A DNA stretch of 64,000 nucleotides from Chryseobacterium gleum (GCA_945882095.1 CAMCWF010000001.1:124001-188000), one strand, 5' to 3'. Shown: positions 27,854 to 37,880, counted from the stretch's first letter. Notes: a model not told the origin generated them from the sequence alone. Program-made: numbers and translations.

Positions 27854-28357
27854 TTAGCTTTTCTTATAAATTGGGACCGTAGAACACGGTTCACCAAACA
27901 TGAGGGATTTCACTACGGGCCGCAAGGTCAACACCAATTGCGTTAGCGCATATTCTTGGTCTAACAAGTTTGCACAACCCTTAACAATTACCCGTTGGTC
28001 GCGCAAGGATGCTAGGTCTAATTCCTTTAACGCTTTTGAAAGTAAAAAATGTTCCATGACAGCGGCAGAACCCGCAACCACATCTTGCGTGAAAGGCGCC
28101 AACGCGGAGGTTACCAGCATATAGGCCCAGGTGGGAATCACGGCATCGGTATTGCAGAACACACGAACGGGAGTACCCCCATAGGTTGACCAATTGTTTT
28201 CCTTAACCCATGCACGAAAATCCTTTTCTCGCAAGACCAAACCTTGCCATAATTGTTCGCTTAAATCCAAGGAAACGGGATTGACTTTCGTTAAGAAATC
28301 TGCCAAATCCATTTGAATCAAACCGCTTTCTTTGACCTTGTTTTTAATTTCTTCCAT
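27854..28357 (-). CDS. DUF2480 family protein
   Basis: A 167-residue cytoplasmic protein of the DUF2480 family, found almost only in Bacteroidetes and of unknown function. Features include LADFLTKVNPVSLDLSEQLW, FRAWVKENNW and a central TDAVIPTWAYMLV. There is no signal peptide or membrane span. The lone gene is divergent from the rhomboid protease, with a 55-base spacer. Confidence 0.85.
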   Translation of the reverse strand: MEEIKNKVKESGLIQMDLADFLTKVNPVSLDLSEQLWQGLVLREKDFRAWVKENNWSTYGGTPVRVFCNTDAVIPTWAYMLVTSALAPFTQDVVAGSAAVMEHFLLSKALKELDLASLRDQRVIVKGCANLLDQEYALTQLVLTLRPVVKSLMFGEPCSTVPIYKKS

Positions 28358-28412
28358 GGTACAAAGATAGGCATAGAGACGCTGAATGGGGTTTTAGGAC
28401 TGCTAATTTTAC

Positions 28413-29288
28413 GTGCAACAAAAAAATGAATTCATACAGTATTCAGTATTAACCAATATACAGACATTCTGTCACCTTACCTTCCTAGGCACGTCTTTTG
28501 AAAATACGGCCGCTGTGAAAAACCATCCCCATTTCGACAGTACCTTTTGGCCGTCCCTCATACCCGGTGGTTTGATTGTACTGCTGCTTTGGATCATTCA
28601 GTGGGCCCAGCACCTGTTTGTTTTTCCTTTTTATACCCTTGGGGTAATGCCAAAGACTGTTAACGGATTGATTGGGATACTTACCATGCCGCTCATTCAC
28701 GACAAGTTGGATTACCACCATTTACTGAACAATTCCGTTGCATTTGTCTTGCTGATGTCCTTATTGGTGTATTCCTACCGAAGCATATCTATCAAAGTGC
28801 TTTTCCTTAGCTGGCTGATCGGTGGGGCATTGGTTTGGGCTTTTGCAAGCAACCACGGGGCGTATCACATCGGCATCAGCGGGGTGATTTATTCACTGTT
28901 CGGATTTTTGTTTGCGTCGGGATTGCTGCGCAGGTATTTTCCCTTGCAAGCACTCTCTATGTTGGTGGTATTTATTTATGGCAGCATGATTTGGGGGATT
29001 TTTCCTTTGGTAAAACACGTATCATGGGAGGGCCACCTGGCCGGAATTCTTACAGGCGTTGTATTGGCCTTTGTTTTCAGGAAACAAGGACCCCAACGTC
29101 CTAAATACCAATACGAAATCGAGCGAGAAATGGGGATCGAACCCCCTGATTTTGAAGCGGAACTTGCAAAAGCAAATGAAGAGGAAACACCGAGGGTTCC
29201 TCCCATCATCGTTTACCATTACCGTCCCAATGTTCCAATTATACCGTTGGACGATACCACTCCCTCAACACCGCAGACCCCTGAATAA
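28413..29288 (+). CDS. Rhomboid family intramembrane serine protease
   Basis: A membrane protein of up to 291 residues with about six transmembrane helices. The catalytic Ser is S156 in HIGISGVIYSLFGF and the catalytic His is H208 in WEGHLAG. H103 and N107 (HHLLNN) form the oxyanion side. The long C-terminal Pro-rich tail (about 228-291) is cytoplasmic and unlike the core. The GTG at 28413 is the earliest start; the first 34 residues are not rhomboid-like, and a GTG at 28515 is an alternative. It should cleave membrane-anchored substrates. Confidence 0.87.
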   Translation: MQQKNEFIQYSVLTNIQTFCHLTFLGTSFENTAAVKNHPHFDSTFWPSLIPGGLIVLLLWIIQWAQHLFVFPFYTLGVMPKTVNGLIGILTMPLIHDKLDYHHLLNNSVAFVLLMSLLVYSYRSISIKVLFLSWLIGGALVWAFASNHGAYHIGISGVIYSLFGFLFASGLLRRYFPLQALSMLVVFIYGSMIWGIFPLVKHVSWEGHLAGILTGVVLAFVFRKQGPQRPKYQYEIEREMGIEPPDFEAELAKANEEETPRVPPIIVYHYRPNVPIIPLDDTTPSTPQTPE

Positions 29289-29703
29289 GCATGTCGGATG
29301 AAGGCACCACCGTTTCCAAGGCGACCAAGGTTCCGGTTTTGAGTGTTAAATCTTGTTCCAATAAATGGCTAATGATTTCCGAAATTCCTTCGTTATGCCC
29401 GACAAACAAGACCGAATCTTCTGCATTTTGGGAAAGGAAGTTTTTCCACGTTTCGAGCGACGCCAAGTACAATTCTGGACAAAACACCATTGGAATTTCA
29501 TGGTATGCTTTGGCAAAGGGAGCAATGGTTTCTTTGGTTCTTTGGGCCGAGGAACAGTAGATTTTCACAATCCCCAATGTGCCTAACTTCTCTGTCATGA
29601 TTTCTGTTTGTCTCCGCCCTTTGTCTGCCAAACAACGGTCGAAGTCATCCCCAGAATCTGAGAATGCTAAGGTTTTTGCATGCCGAAGAAAATACAACCT
29701 CAC
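29239..29703 (-). CDS. SixA-like histidine phosphatase
   Basis: A 154-residue protein of the phosphohistidine phosphatase SixA group. The catalytic motif is R7-H8 (MRLYFLRHAK), with the second conserved His in LFVGHNEG. Its GTG start overlaps the stop of the CpsB-like gene by four bases (GTGA), so it is the terminal gene of the polysaccharide operon. Its 3' end overlaps the rhomboid gene by 50 bases. It probably removes phosphate from His residues or small phosphoesters; its role beside capsule genes is unknown. Confidence 0.87.
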   Translation of the reverse strand: MRLYFLRHAKTLAFSDSGDDFDRCLADKGRRQTEIMTEKLGTLGIVKIYCSSAQRTKETIAPFAKAYHEIPMVFCPELYLASLETWKNFLSQNAEDSVLFVGHNEGISEIISHLLEQDLTLKTGTLVALETVVPSSDMLIQGSAVLREWYRPTV

Positions 29704-30452
29704 AATCCTTGGTTTTTCAATAAGCGATTGCTAAGGCTGCTCAAATAAGGAAGCGAAAGGTGTTCTTCGAGCATGGTTAAATGATCCATGCGATGGGCAT
29801 CCGTACCTGCAAAATCCACCAAAACCTCATCCATCATTAATTCCGCTTGTTTTCGGATGTCCGGCCCATAATGTCCGGTTAAAGAATTCAGGTTCATTTG
29901 GATGTTTACCCCAAGCTCACGATAAGAGGCTGCGGCATCGATACTTGCTAAAAAATAGAGGTACCGTTCAAAATGGGCTAGTATGGGTGTATAACCCTTG
30001 TCCAACATCCTTTTAAATATGTCTTTTTCGTAAACCGGCGGATTTGTGAAGCTAAATTCCACAAGTACAAAATTTTCTTTTCCGAAGTTTAAAAGGGATT
30101 TTTTTTCAATCTTGGGAAGGATGGAATCGTCAAGGAAATACTCTGCAGCCACTTCCAAGGGGAAATCGAAATTCCTATGATGCATTTCTTTTTTCACCTC
30201 CTCAAAACCGCGCAGAATGGTTTCTTCGGTATTTGGATACATATCCATTTTGATGTGTGGCGTTGTGATGCACTTCTTATACCCTAAGTCCTTCATTTTA
30301 AGCAGCAATGCTAAGCTTTCATCCATGGATTTTGAACCATCGTCTATGCCCGGAATAAAATGGCTGTGCATGTCTGTCTTTAACCAAGAAAGGGATAGTT
30401 TGGGACTTGCTTCGGTTTGCGAGGAAGAAAAAACCTTTCGAAACCAGCTCAT
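29700..30452 (-). CDS. PHP-type tyrosine-protein phosphatase (CpsB/YwqE-like)
   Basis: A 250-residue PHP-domain phosphatase. The metal motif is DMHSHFIPGIDDGS (about 27-40), with TTPHIK, AAEYF, LAHFERY and AGTDAHR following. The family dephosphorylates the tyrosine kinase that controls capsule or exopolysaccharide chain length. The ATG at 30452 overlaps the rfbB stop (ATGA); an upstream start 28 codons earlier would lie inside rfbB. The cognate Wzc-type kinase is not in the window. Fits control of the sugar operon it ends. Confidence 0.9.
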   Translation of the reverse strand: MSWFRKVFSSSQTEASPKLSLSWLKTDMHSHFIPGIDDGSKSMDESLALLLKMKDLGYKKCITTPHIKMDMYPNTEETILRGFEEVKKEMHHRNFDFPLEVAAEYFLDDSILPKIEKKSLLNFGKENFVLVEFSFTNPPVYEKDIFKRMLDKGYTPILAHFERYLYFLASIDAAASYRELGVNIQMNLNSLTGHYGPDIRKQAELMMDEVLVDFAGTDAHRMDHLTMLEEHLSLPYLSSLSNRLLKNQGL

Positions 30453-31507
30453 TTTTTGTGATACATTTCTTCGTAATAACTTCGGTAAGCACCCGAGGTC
30501 ACTTGATCCATCCAAGGTCTGTTTTGCAAATACCAATCGATCGTACGCGACAGGCCTTCTTCAAAAGTGAGGGAAGGCTCCCACCCCAATTCGGTTTTTA
30601 ACTTGTTGGCATCAATGGCATACCGCATGTCATGTCCAGCCCGGTCTTTTACAAAGGTGATGAGCTTTTCAGATTCACCCGTTTCCCTTCCCAGTTTCTC
30701 GTCCATGCATTGACAGAGGTATTTTACCAATTCAAGGTTGGTCCATTCATTTAACCCCCCAACATTGTATGAATCACCCAATACGCCTTTATGAAAAATC
30801 GCATCAATCGCAGAAGCGTGGTCTTCCACCCATAACCAATCTCGAACATTGTTTCCTTCACCATAAATGGGCAAAGGTTTGTGCGTTAAGATGTTGTTGA
30901 TCATTAGGGGGATGAGTTTCTCCGGAAAGTGGTGGCTTCCATAATTGTTGGAGCAATTCGACATTTTCACGGGTAAACCATAGGTATGGAAGTACGCTCG
31001 TACGAAATGGTCGGAAGCGGCTTTCGATGCAGAGTAAGGACTTCGAGGGTCGTAAGCGGTGGATTCGGTAAAAAAACCTTCTTCGCCTAGGCTTCCAAAA
31101 ACCTCATCTGTGGAAACGTGGTAAAAAACATGATGGCTGGAATCTTTCCAAAGGGCTCGGGAAACCTCCAAGAGATTTACGGTACCAACGACATTGGTCA
31201 TTACAAAATCCATGGGTCCTTCGATGGAACGGTCAACATGTGATTCTGCAGCAAGGTGAATTACGTCGGTGAATTGGTATTTTTCAAACAACGTTTTCAA
31301 TGCGCCAATGTCTTGGATGTCTACTTTTTCAAAAACGTAGTTGGGTAGCATTGCAACATCGGTCAAGTTTTCCAGGTTACCTGCATAGGTTAGTTTGTCC
31401 AAATTGACAATTTGATAGTTTGGGTAGCGGATTAAAAACCTTCTAACGACATGCGAGCCGATAAATCCTGCGCCTCCTGTAATGGCGATACATTTTTGAA
31501 ATTCCAT
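30449..31507 (-). CDS. rfbB: dTDP-glucose 4,6-dehydratase
   Basis: A 352-residue short-chain dehydrogenase that turns dTDP-glucose into dTDP-4-keto-6-deoxyglucose, the precursor of dTDP-rhamnose and related sugars. NAD motif TGGAGFIGSHVVRRF, catalytic STDEVFGSLGEEG, and Y-x-x-x-K as PYSASKAASDHF. The ATG two bases after the preceding stop was chosen. No rfbA, rfbC or rfbD gene is adjacent, so the other steps must be encoded elsewhere. Confidence 0.94.
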   Translation of the reverse strand: MEFQKCIAITGGAGFIGSHVVRRFLIRYPNYQIVNLDKLTYAGNLENLTDVAMLPNYVFEKVDIQDIGALKTLFEKYQFTDVIHLAAESHVDRSIEGPMDFVMTNVVGTVNLLEVSRALWKDSSHHVFYHVSTDEVFGSLGEEGFFTESTAYDPRSPYSASKAASDHFVRAYFHTYGLPVKMSNCSNNYGSHHFPEKLIPLMINNILTHKPLPIYGEGNNVRDWLWVEDHASAIDAIFHKGVLGDSYNVGGLNEWTNLELVKYLCQCMDEKLGRETGESEKLITFVKDRAGHDMRYAIDANKLKTELGWEPSLTFEEGLSRTIDWYLQNRPWMDQVTSGAYRSYYEEMYHKK

Positions 31508-31509
31508 AG

Positions 31510-32811
31510 TTATAAGCTCCAATAGTTTAGGTTTGTAATTTTGTCTTTATATATGCCTTTCACATCGATGAAAACCCCTTGGTTGTTCTTTAACAGACCC
31601 GAAAAATATTGTTCGTCCAAAGCGACATACTCTTTATGGTTTACGGCCACAATAATGGCATCATAATCGGTATCGGGTGTTTCTTTCAATGCCAAACCAT
31701 AGGTTTCCATCATTTCTTGGGAAGACGCATGCGGGTCAATTAAATCGACATTCATTTGAAAGGATTTCAATTCATTCACGATGTCCATTACTTTAGAATT
31801 TCTGATGTCGCTGACATTTTCTTTGAAGGTGGTACCCATGATCAAGGTTTTCGCATCTTGGATGTGTTTTCCTTGGGCGATGACTTTTTTCACGGTTTGT
31901 TTGGCAATGTAAAATCCCATCGAATCGTTTACATATCGACCACTGGTAATTACTTTGGCATGGTATCCCACCTGTTGTGCGCGATGGGTTAAGTAATATG
32001 GATCCACTCCGATGCAATGCCCACCTACCAATCCTGGGGAAAATTTCAAGAAATTCCATTTGGTACCTGCGGCTTCGAGCACATCGTAGGTATTGATTTT
32101 CAACTTGTTGAAAATAATGGAAAGTTCATTGATGAGTGCGATGTTTACATCTCTTTGGGTATTTTCAATGATTTTTGCTGCTTCCGCAACTTTAATGGTT
32201 GGCGCCCGATGAACACCCACTTCCACAACGAGTTCGTAGACTGCGGCGATGTTCTCCAATGCTTCTGGCGATGAGCCTGAAACCACCTTTATCACATTTT
32301 GAAGGGTGTGTACTTTGTCCCCTGGGTTGATCCGTTCTGGGGAATAACCAACAAAGAAATCAACATTGAAAGTCAAACCTGAGGCGGACTCAAGAATCGG
32401 AATACAATCCTCTTCGGTACAACCTGGATATACAGTAGATTCAAAAACCACATAATCGCCTTTTTTTAAGGTAGAACCCACGGTTTTTGTAGCTGCCAAA
32501 AGGGGTTTTAAATCTGGGAGGTTGCTGTCGTCTATGGGCGTAGGAACGGCAATTACGTAGAAGGAGGGCTCTTTGAGCGCTTGGATGTCAGAGGAAAATT
32601 GGATGTCACAACCGTTGAATTCTTCCTTTGAGAGTTCGTTGCTGGGATCGATGTGGTTCCTCATTTTTTCAACGCGTGCTGCATTGATGTCGAAACCAAT
32701 CACTTTTAATTTTTTTGCAAAAGCGAGCGCAAGCGGAAGACCGACATAACCCAGTCCGATGACGGCAATGGCAGTGTGCTTATCTTTTAGTTCAGTGTAT
32801 TTTTCTAGCAT
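31510..32811 (-). CDS. UDP-N-acetylglucosamine/galactosamine 6-dehydrogenase (WbpA/TviB-like)
   Basis: A 433-residue nucleotide-sugar dehydrogenase that oxidises C6 of a UDP-N-acetylhexosamine to the uronic acid. NAD motif IAVIGLGYVGLPLALAFA, and catalytic Cys in GLVGGHCIGVDPYY. It is only distantly like the Ugd-type protein in the same operon and follows the WbpA/TviB pattern (YSPERINPGDK, FKENVSDIRNSK). Its start overlaps the preceding stop by one base. With the next three enzymes it forms a diacetamido-uronic acid pathway. Confidence 0.9.
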   Translation of the reverse strand: MLEKYTELKDKHTAIAVIGLGYVGLPLALAFAKKLKVIGFDINAARVEKMRNHIDPSNELSKEEFNGCDIQFSSDIQALKEPSFYVIAVPTPIDDSNLPDLKPLLAATKTVGSTLKKGDYVVFESTVYPGCTEEDCIPILESASGLTFNVDFFVGYSPERINPGDKVHTLQNVIKVVSGSSPEALENIAAVYELVVEVGVHRAPTIKVAEAAKIIENTQRDVNIALINELSIIFNKLKINTYDVLEAAGTKWNFLKFSPGLVGGHCIGVDPYYLTHRAQQVGYHAKVITSGRYVNDSMGFYIAKQTVKKVIAQGKHIQDAKTLIMGTTFKENVSDIRNSKVMDIVNELKSFQMNVDLIDPHASSQEMMETYGLALKETPDTDYDAIIVAVNHKEYVALDEQYFSGLLKNNQGVFIDVKGIYKDKITNLNYWSL

Positions 32812-33857
32812 TATGATAAATTGGAAAGTAAAATGGATTGTTCATCTCGAATGGCATATATTCTTTCGATGATGTCTACGACTTTCAATCCTTCGAGTGC
32901 ATTGGTTGTTGCGGTGGTTCTTCCTTTCAAAGTGTTTATTACATTTGAAATTACATAATTATGGTTGGCTGCAGAACCTTTGTAGGGACCATAGTCATTT
33001 GCCGGATTTGATTCTTCCAGCACTGGCAATTGGTAGTCTTTAATGTTGCAAACTTCCACTTCATTCATGTATTGCCCGCCTATTTTCACGCTGCCATTTT
33101 TACCGATGATGGTCATGGAGCTTTCTAAATTTTGGTTTGCCACAGAAGTTGAATAGTTAATACAACCCATCCCACCATTGAGGAATTGAAAACTTACAAA
33201 GCCAGAATCTTCAAAATCCGTGGTCTCAGTGTGGGTGAAATCCGCAAATTTCCCTTGAATGTGGTCGACATCCCCAAAAAGCCAATACATTATGTCTATG
33301 AAATGAGAGAATTGCGTGAACAAGGTGCCACCATCTAAATCGTTGCTACCTTTCCAGTTTCCGGGCTTATAATACCTTTCATCTCGATTCCAATAGCAAT
33401 TCACTTGTACCATAAAAATTTCACCCAACACATCTTCATCTACGATGGATTTTATCCAAACCGCCGGCGGTGAATACCTGTTTTGCATCACGCAGAATAC
33501 TTGTTTGTTGTTTTTGAGGGCGGTAAAAATTACTTTTTCACAGCTTTTTTTCGTGAGTCCCATGGGCTTTTCAACCACGACATGTTTCCCGTTTTCGAGC
33601 GCGAAAATCGCTTGATCAGCGTGCATCCCATTGGGCGTACAGATGGTTACCACATCAAAGGCGAGGTTACTTGCAAATAATTTTTCAATGGAATCAAAAT
33701 GAGGTACATTAAAATGCTGCGCATCACATTCCTCCATACTTCGCACATCACAAATGGCTACCAATTCACTTTCAGCATCTCGCTGGATCATCTCTGCATG
33801 TCTTTTTCCAATGTGACCTGCCCCAACTATAGCAAATTTTATTTTTTCTTGATTCAT
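32811..33857 (-). CDS. Gfo/Idh/MocA oxidoreductase (WbpB/WlbA-like)
   Basis: A 348-residue NAD-dependent dehydrogenase. N-terminal motif FAIVGAGHIGKRHAEMI, and catalytic Lys in VVVEKPMGLT. In the Wbp route this enzyme oxidises C3 of UDP-GlcNAcA to the 3-keto form for the aminotransferase. Assignment rests on its place beside WbpA-, WbpE- and WbpD-like genes as well as on family pattern. It overlaps both neighbours by one base (TAATG at each end). Confidence 0.88.
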   Translation of the reverse strand: MNQEKIKFAIVGAGHIGKRHAEMIQRDAESELVAICDVRSMEECDAQHFNVPHFDSIEKLFASNLAFDVVTICTPNGMHADQAIFALENGKHVVVEKPMGLTKKSCEKVIFTALKNNKQVFCVMQNRYSPPAVWIKSIVDEDVLGEIFMVQVNCYWNRDERYYKPGNWKGSNDLDGGTLFTQFSHFIDIMYWLFGDVDHIQGKFADFTHTETTDFEDSGFVSFQFLNGGMGCINYSTSVANQNLESSMTIIGKNGSVKIGGQYMNEVEVCNIKDYQLPVLEESNPANDYGPYKGSAANHNYVISNVINTLKGRTTATTNALEGLKVVDIIERIYAIRDEQSILLSNLS

Positions 33858-34432
33858 TATGTTAACCTGGTTACATTTTGATTTACTAAAAGATAATTTT
33901 GATTGGATTCCGGGCAGGTAGCTTCGCCTGTTTCATTGAACATCAGCCGGTGACCGAATTCACTCACCCATCCAATTTGCCTTGCGGGGTTACCCACGAC
34001 CAAGGCGTAGGGCTTAACTTCCTTTGTAACCACTGCGCCTGCGCCCACCAAAGCGAACATGCCGATTTCATTTCCACATATGAGTGTCGCATTTGCCCCT
34101 ATGCTTGCCCCTTTTCTTACATGGGTTTGGGCATATTGCTCCTTGCGAACGACATGACTTCTGGGATTAATAACATTGGTAAACACCATGGATGGCCCTA
34201 GGAACACATCGTCTTCACAGACAACACCGGTATAAATGGATACATTGTTTTGAACCTTTACATTTTTCCCCAAAATCACGCCCGGGGAGACCACGACATT
34301 TTGCCCAATGTTGCATTGATCTCCAATAACAGAATCTTGCATAATGTGTGAAAAATGCCAAATTTTTGTGCCTGCACCTATGGTACACCCAGCATCAATT
34401 ACAGCCGTGGGGTGTGCAAAGAAATCCGTCAT
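33857..34432 (-). CDS. Sugar N-acetyltransferase with hexapeptide repeats (WbpD/WlbB-like)
   Basis: A 191-residue left-handed beta-helix acyltransferase. Early repeats [17 protein letters not shown] and later [20 protein letters not shown] are typical. KIWHFSHI with [16 protein letters not shown] matches enzymes that acetylate the 3-amino group of UDP-2-acetamido-3-amino-glucuronate. Product: UDP-2,3-diacetamido-2,3-dideoxy-glucuronate. It overlaps the Uxs gene by four bases. Confidence 0.9.
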   Translation of the reverse strand: MTDFFAHPTAVIDAGCTIGAGTKIWHFSHIMQDSVIGDQCNIGQNVVVSPGVILGKNVKVQNNVSIYTGVVCEDDVFLGPSMVFTNVINPRSHVVRKEQYAQTHVRKGASIGANATLICGNEIGMFALVGAGAVVTKEVKPYALVVGNPARQIGWVSEFGHRLMFNETGEATCPESNQNYLLVNQNVTRLT

Positions 34433-35424
34433 TTTACAATGTATTTTTCAAAATTGTTATGTTCTTTGGCGAAAAGGGCTTCTTCCGAAAGGGTCTTAAA
34501 ATAGGCATACGTCCTTTCCAAACCTTCTTGCCTGGAAATTTTAGGTTCCCAATGAAGCAATTCCCTCGCCAAGGTAATATCGGGTTGGCGTTGTTTGGGG
34601 TCGTCCACAGGCAATTCCACGTAACTGATTTTTTGTTGGGTGCCTGTTAATTTTACAATTTCTTCTGCAAATTCTTTGATGGTAATTTCTTGTGGATTTC
34701 CCAAATTCACGGGTCCGGAATAATCGCAAAAAAGCAATCGATAGATTCCTTCCACTAAATCATCAACATAGCAAAAGGATCTTGTTTGAGAACCATCTCC
34801 AAAAACGGTTAGGTCTTCTCCCCGCAAAGCTTGCCCTATAAATGCCGGCAAAACCCTCCCGTCGTTTAAGCGCATGCGAGGACCGTAGGTATTAAAAATT
34901 CGTGCGATTCTTGTCTCCATGCCATGGTAGGTATGGTAAGCCATAGTCATTGCTTCTTGAAAACGTTTGGCTTCATCGTAAACCCCTCTTGGTCCTACGG
35001 GATTTACATTCCCCCAATAGGTCTCTTTTTGGGGATGGACCTCAGGGTCGCCATATACTTCAGAAGTGGATGCAATTAAGAGTCGTGCATTTTTTTCTTT
35101 TGCCAATCCCAAGCAATGGTAGACACCTAGGGACCCAACCTTCAGGGTTTGAATCGGAATTTTCAGGTAATCAATTGGACTGGCTGGGGAAGCAAAATGC
35201 AGGACGTAATGCAACTCCCCACTGATGTGAATAAACTTAGAAATATCGTGGTGGTGAAATTCAAAATTGGGCAGTGGAAAAAGATGTTCAATGTTGCTCA
35301 TTCTCCCAGTAATTAGGTTGTCCATTGCGATGACATGGAAGCCTTCTTTAACGAAGCGATCACACAGGTGAGAACCCAAGAAACCGGCCGCTCCGGTAAT
35401 CAATACGCGTTTATCTTTATTCAT
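34429..35424 (-). CDS. UDP-glucuronate decarboxylase (UDP-xylose synthase type)
   Basis: A 331-residue extended SDR enzyme. NAD motif [17 protein letters not shown]; catalytic [15 protein letters not shown]-x-x-x-K in [24 protein letters not shown]. This pattern fits UDP-glucuronate decarboxylases that make UDP-xylose. It lies directly after the gene for UDP-glucose dehydrogenase, whose product is its substrate, and overlaps it by four bases (ATGA). Confidence 0.92.
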   Translation of the reverse strand: MNKDKRVLITGAAGFLGSHLCDRFVKEGFHVIAMDNLITGRMSNIEHLFPLPNFEFHHHDISKFIHISGELHYVLHFASPASPIDYLKIPIQTLKVGSLGVYHCLGLAKEKNARLLIASTSEVYGDPEVHPQKETYWGNVNPVGPRGVYDEAKRFQEAMTMAYHTYHGMETRIARIFNTYGPRMRLNDGRVLPAFIGQALRGEDLTVFGDGSQTRSFCYVDDLVEGIYRLLFCDYSGPVNLGNPQEITIKEFAEEIVKLTGTQQKISYVELPVDDPKQRQPDITLARELLHWEPKISRQEGLERTYAYFKTLSEEALFAKEHNNFEKYIVK

Positions 35425-36719
35425 CTTCCTATGCTAAAATATTCAAAACCATGCGACAAAACGTGGGCCTTTTCATAGACATTCCTTCCATCAAAAATCA
35501 CTTTGTTTTTTAATTCTTGGGTGAGTTTGCTAAAATCTGGAGACCGAAAAACAGCCCATTCGGTGCAAATCACCAAGGCTTCAGCATTTTGAATGGCCTC
35601 ATATTCAGAGGTAGCATATGTCAATCGATTATGGTAAATCCTTTTCACGTTGGGCATCGCTTCAGGATCAAAAACAGTCAACAATGCACCGGCCTCCAAA
35701 AGTTTGTCAATTAGGTACAAAGCGGGGGCTTCTCGGATGTCATCCGTATCAGGTTTAAAAGAAAGACCCCAAATGGCCAATTTTTTACCCGAGAGGTTTC
35801 CCGAAAAGTAGGTTTGTATTCTTGGAAACAAGACGGTTTTTTGTTGGTCGTTTACGCGCATTACCGCATCAATGATTTCGAAGGAATAGCCTTCGAGTTT
35901 TCCGCTGTGGCTAAGTGCTTGCACATCTTTTGGAAAACAAGAGCCTCCGTAGCCCATCCCTGGGAATAAAAACCGTTTCCCTATGCGCTCATCGGCGCCT
36001 ATCCCCATGCGGACATGGTCAACATCTGCGCCCACTTTTTCGCAAAAGTTAGCGATTTCATTCATGAATGTGATTTTCGTTGCCAAAAATGCATTTGCGG
36101 CGTATTTTGTAAGCTCGGCAGATTTTTCATCCATCACAACAATGGGATTCCCTTGCATGACATAGGGCTTATACAATTGCTCCATCGCTTCAATGGCGCG
36201 TGGGTCTGTACTTCCAATGACGATTCGATCGGGCTTCATGAAATCTTGAACGGCAAAGCCTTCTCGAAGAAATTCAGGATTGGAAACGACGCTAAATTCA
36301 CTTTTTGCGTGCTTGGCTATGGTTTTTTGAACTTTCTCAGCGGTACCAACGGGAACGGTACTTTTATCGACAATCACTGTGTATTTTTCCAACAAAGGAC
36401 CCAATTCTTCGGCCACTTGAAGGATGTATTTCAGGTCCGCTTGTCCATCCGCACCTGAGGGGGTGGGCAAAGCCAGAAAAATAATCTCTGCATCTTGAAT
36501 TCCTTCTTTGAGCTGAGTGGTAAAACGAAGCCGATTCGCTGCAACATTTCTTTCTATGAATGCATCGAGGTTTGGTTCATAAATGGGGACTTTACCCTGC
36601 TTAAGGAACTCGATTTTCTCCTGGTCAATGTCAACACAGGTAACTACATTTCCCGTTTCGGAGAGGCAGGTCCCCGTGACCAAACCAACATACCCGGTTC
36701 CAATTACGGCTATTTTCAT
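35421..36719 (-). CDS. UDP-glucose 6-dehydrogenase
   Basis: A 432-residue UDP-glucose dehydrogenase of Ugd/TuaD type, which converts UDP-glucose to UDP-glucuronate with two NAD. NAD motif [27 protein letters not shown]; catalytic Cys in [32 protein letters not shown]. It feeds the decarboxylase that follows. Its start overlaps the aminotransferase stop by four bases. Confidence 0.95.
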   Translation of the reverse strand: MKIAVIGTGYVGLVTGTCLSETGNVVTCVDIDQEKIEFLKQGKVPIYEPNLDAFIERNVAANRLRFTTQLKEGIQDAEIIFLALPTPSGADGQADLKYILQVAEELGPLLEKYTVIVDKSTVPVGTAEKVQKTIAKHAKSEFSVVSNPEFLREGFAVQDFMKPDRIVIGSTDPRAIEAMEQLYKPYVMQGNPIVVMDEKSAELTKYAANAFLATKITFMNEIANFCEKVGADVDHVRMGIGADERIGKRFLFPGMGYGGSCFPKDVQALSHSGKLEGYSFEIIDAVMRVNDQQKTVLFPRIQTYFSGNLSGKKLAIWGLSFKPDTDDIREAPALYLIDKLLEAGALLTVFDPEAMPNVKRIYHNRLTYATSEYEAIQNAEALVICTEWAVFRSPDFSKLTQELKNKVIFDGRNVYEKAHVLSHGFEYFSIGR

Positions 36720-37852
36720 TTCGCTTTGTTTAGAAATTCTCCAACTTTCAAAAGGATATACTCCAATTGGTCTGCTTGCATTTCAGTATGCATGGGAAGG
36801 GAGATGACGCGTTCCGTCAAAAAGTCTGTAACAGGTAATTGGGTTTGTTCACTTCCAAAGGGTGCAAACATTTTTTGACGGTGCGCAGGAATGGGATAAT
36901 AAATCATGGAAGGAATTTCAACCTCTAGTAAAGAAACATGGAGTTCATCCCTCAATTCCGGGGCAATTTGCAAGGTATATTGATGAAACACATGGTTAGA
37001 ATACGTTGCCCTATGTGGAACTTTTACATTGCTAAATTTCGAGAGGAAACCATCGTATTGATTTGCCAAATGGTGTCGTTTTTCATTATAATCAGCCAGG
37101 TGCTTAAGTTTTATGCGTAAGACTGCCGCTTGAATCGAATCCAAACGCGAGTTACACCCTACCCGATCGTGATGGTATCTTTTGCTTTGACCGTGGTTGG
37201 CAATCATGCGCATTTCTTCTGCCAAGACGTCATCCGCTGTGAAAATAGCGCCGCCATCTCCGAAACAACCTAGGTTTTTACTTGGAAAAAATGAGGTGCA
37301 ACCGATGTGGCCAATGGTTCCTGTTTTTTGAACTTTACCATTTGAAAAATAATAATCACAACCCAAGGACTGGGCATTGTCTTCAATTACATACAGTCCG
37401 TTGGCATTGGCAATGGCCATGATTTCCTCCATATTGGCTGCTTGACCATAGAGGTGAACCGGAACAATGGCTTTGGTTTTGGGGGTGATGGCTGCTTGGA
37501 TTTTTGAAGGGTCTATGCAAAAGGTATCTGCGTCTACGTCAACAAAAATTGGCGTTAGCCCCAATAAGGCGATCACTTCCGTGGTGGCGATGTAGGTAAA
37601 AGAAGGCGTAATTACTTCATCACCCGCTTTTAACCCCAATGCCATCATTGCAATTTGAAGCGCGTCGGTACCGTTGGCACAAGGAATTACATGTTTGACA
37701 TCCAAGTATTCTTCCAATTCGGTTTGAAACAATTGTACTTCAGGACCATTGATAAACTGTGCTTTTTCGACGACCGAAAAGATGGCTTCATCGATGGCGG
37801 GCTTGATTTTCTCATATTGGGAAATCAAATCAACCATTTGGATTTTTTTCAT
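36716..37852 (-). CDS. DegT/DnrJ-family sugar aminotransferase (WbpE-like)
   Basis: A 378-residue PLP-dependent aminotransferase. The N-terminal ANGTDALQIAMMALGL segment and VIEDNAQSLG (Asp binding PLP) are present. The Schiff-base Lys lies in SFFPSKNLGCFGDGGA. In context it transfers an amino group to C3 of the keto-uronic sugar made by the WbpB-like enzyme. It is the first gene of the operon, 20 bases downstream of a TACTTTTG promoter element. Confidence 0.92.
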   Translation of the reverse strand: MKKIQMVDLISQYEKIKPAIDEAIFSVVEKAQFINGPEVQLFQTELEEYLDVKHVIPCANGTDALQIAMMALGLKAGDEVITPSFTYIATTEVIALLGLTPIFVDVDADTFCIDPSKIQAAITPKTKAIVPVHLYGQAANMEEIMAIANANGLYVIEDNAQSLGCDYYFSNGKVQKTGTIGHIGCTSFFPSKNLGCFGDGGAIFTADDVLAEEMRMIANHGQSKRYHHDRVGCNSRLDSIQAAVLRIKLKHLADYNEKRHHLANQYDGFLSKFSNVKVPHRATYSNHVFHQYTLQIAPELRDELHVSLLEVEIPSMIYYPIPAHRQKMFAPFGSEQTQLPVTDFLTERVISLPMHTEMQADQLEYILLKVGEFLNKAK

Positions 37853-37872
37853 ATTTGAGACATTGTATATAA

Positions 37873-37880
37873 CAAAAGTA
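37873..37880 (-). promoter_or_regulatory. -7 promoter element of the polysaccharide operon
   Basis: The minus strand reads TACTTTTG, a perfect TAnnTTTG, 20 bases before the aminotransferase ATG. No good -33 box at the usual distance. Nine overlapping or nearly gapless genes follow, so this may drive them all. Confidence 0.5.
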
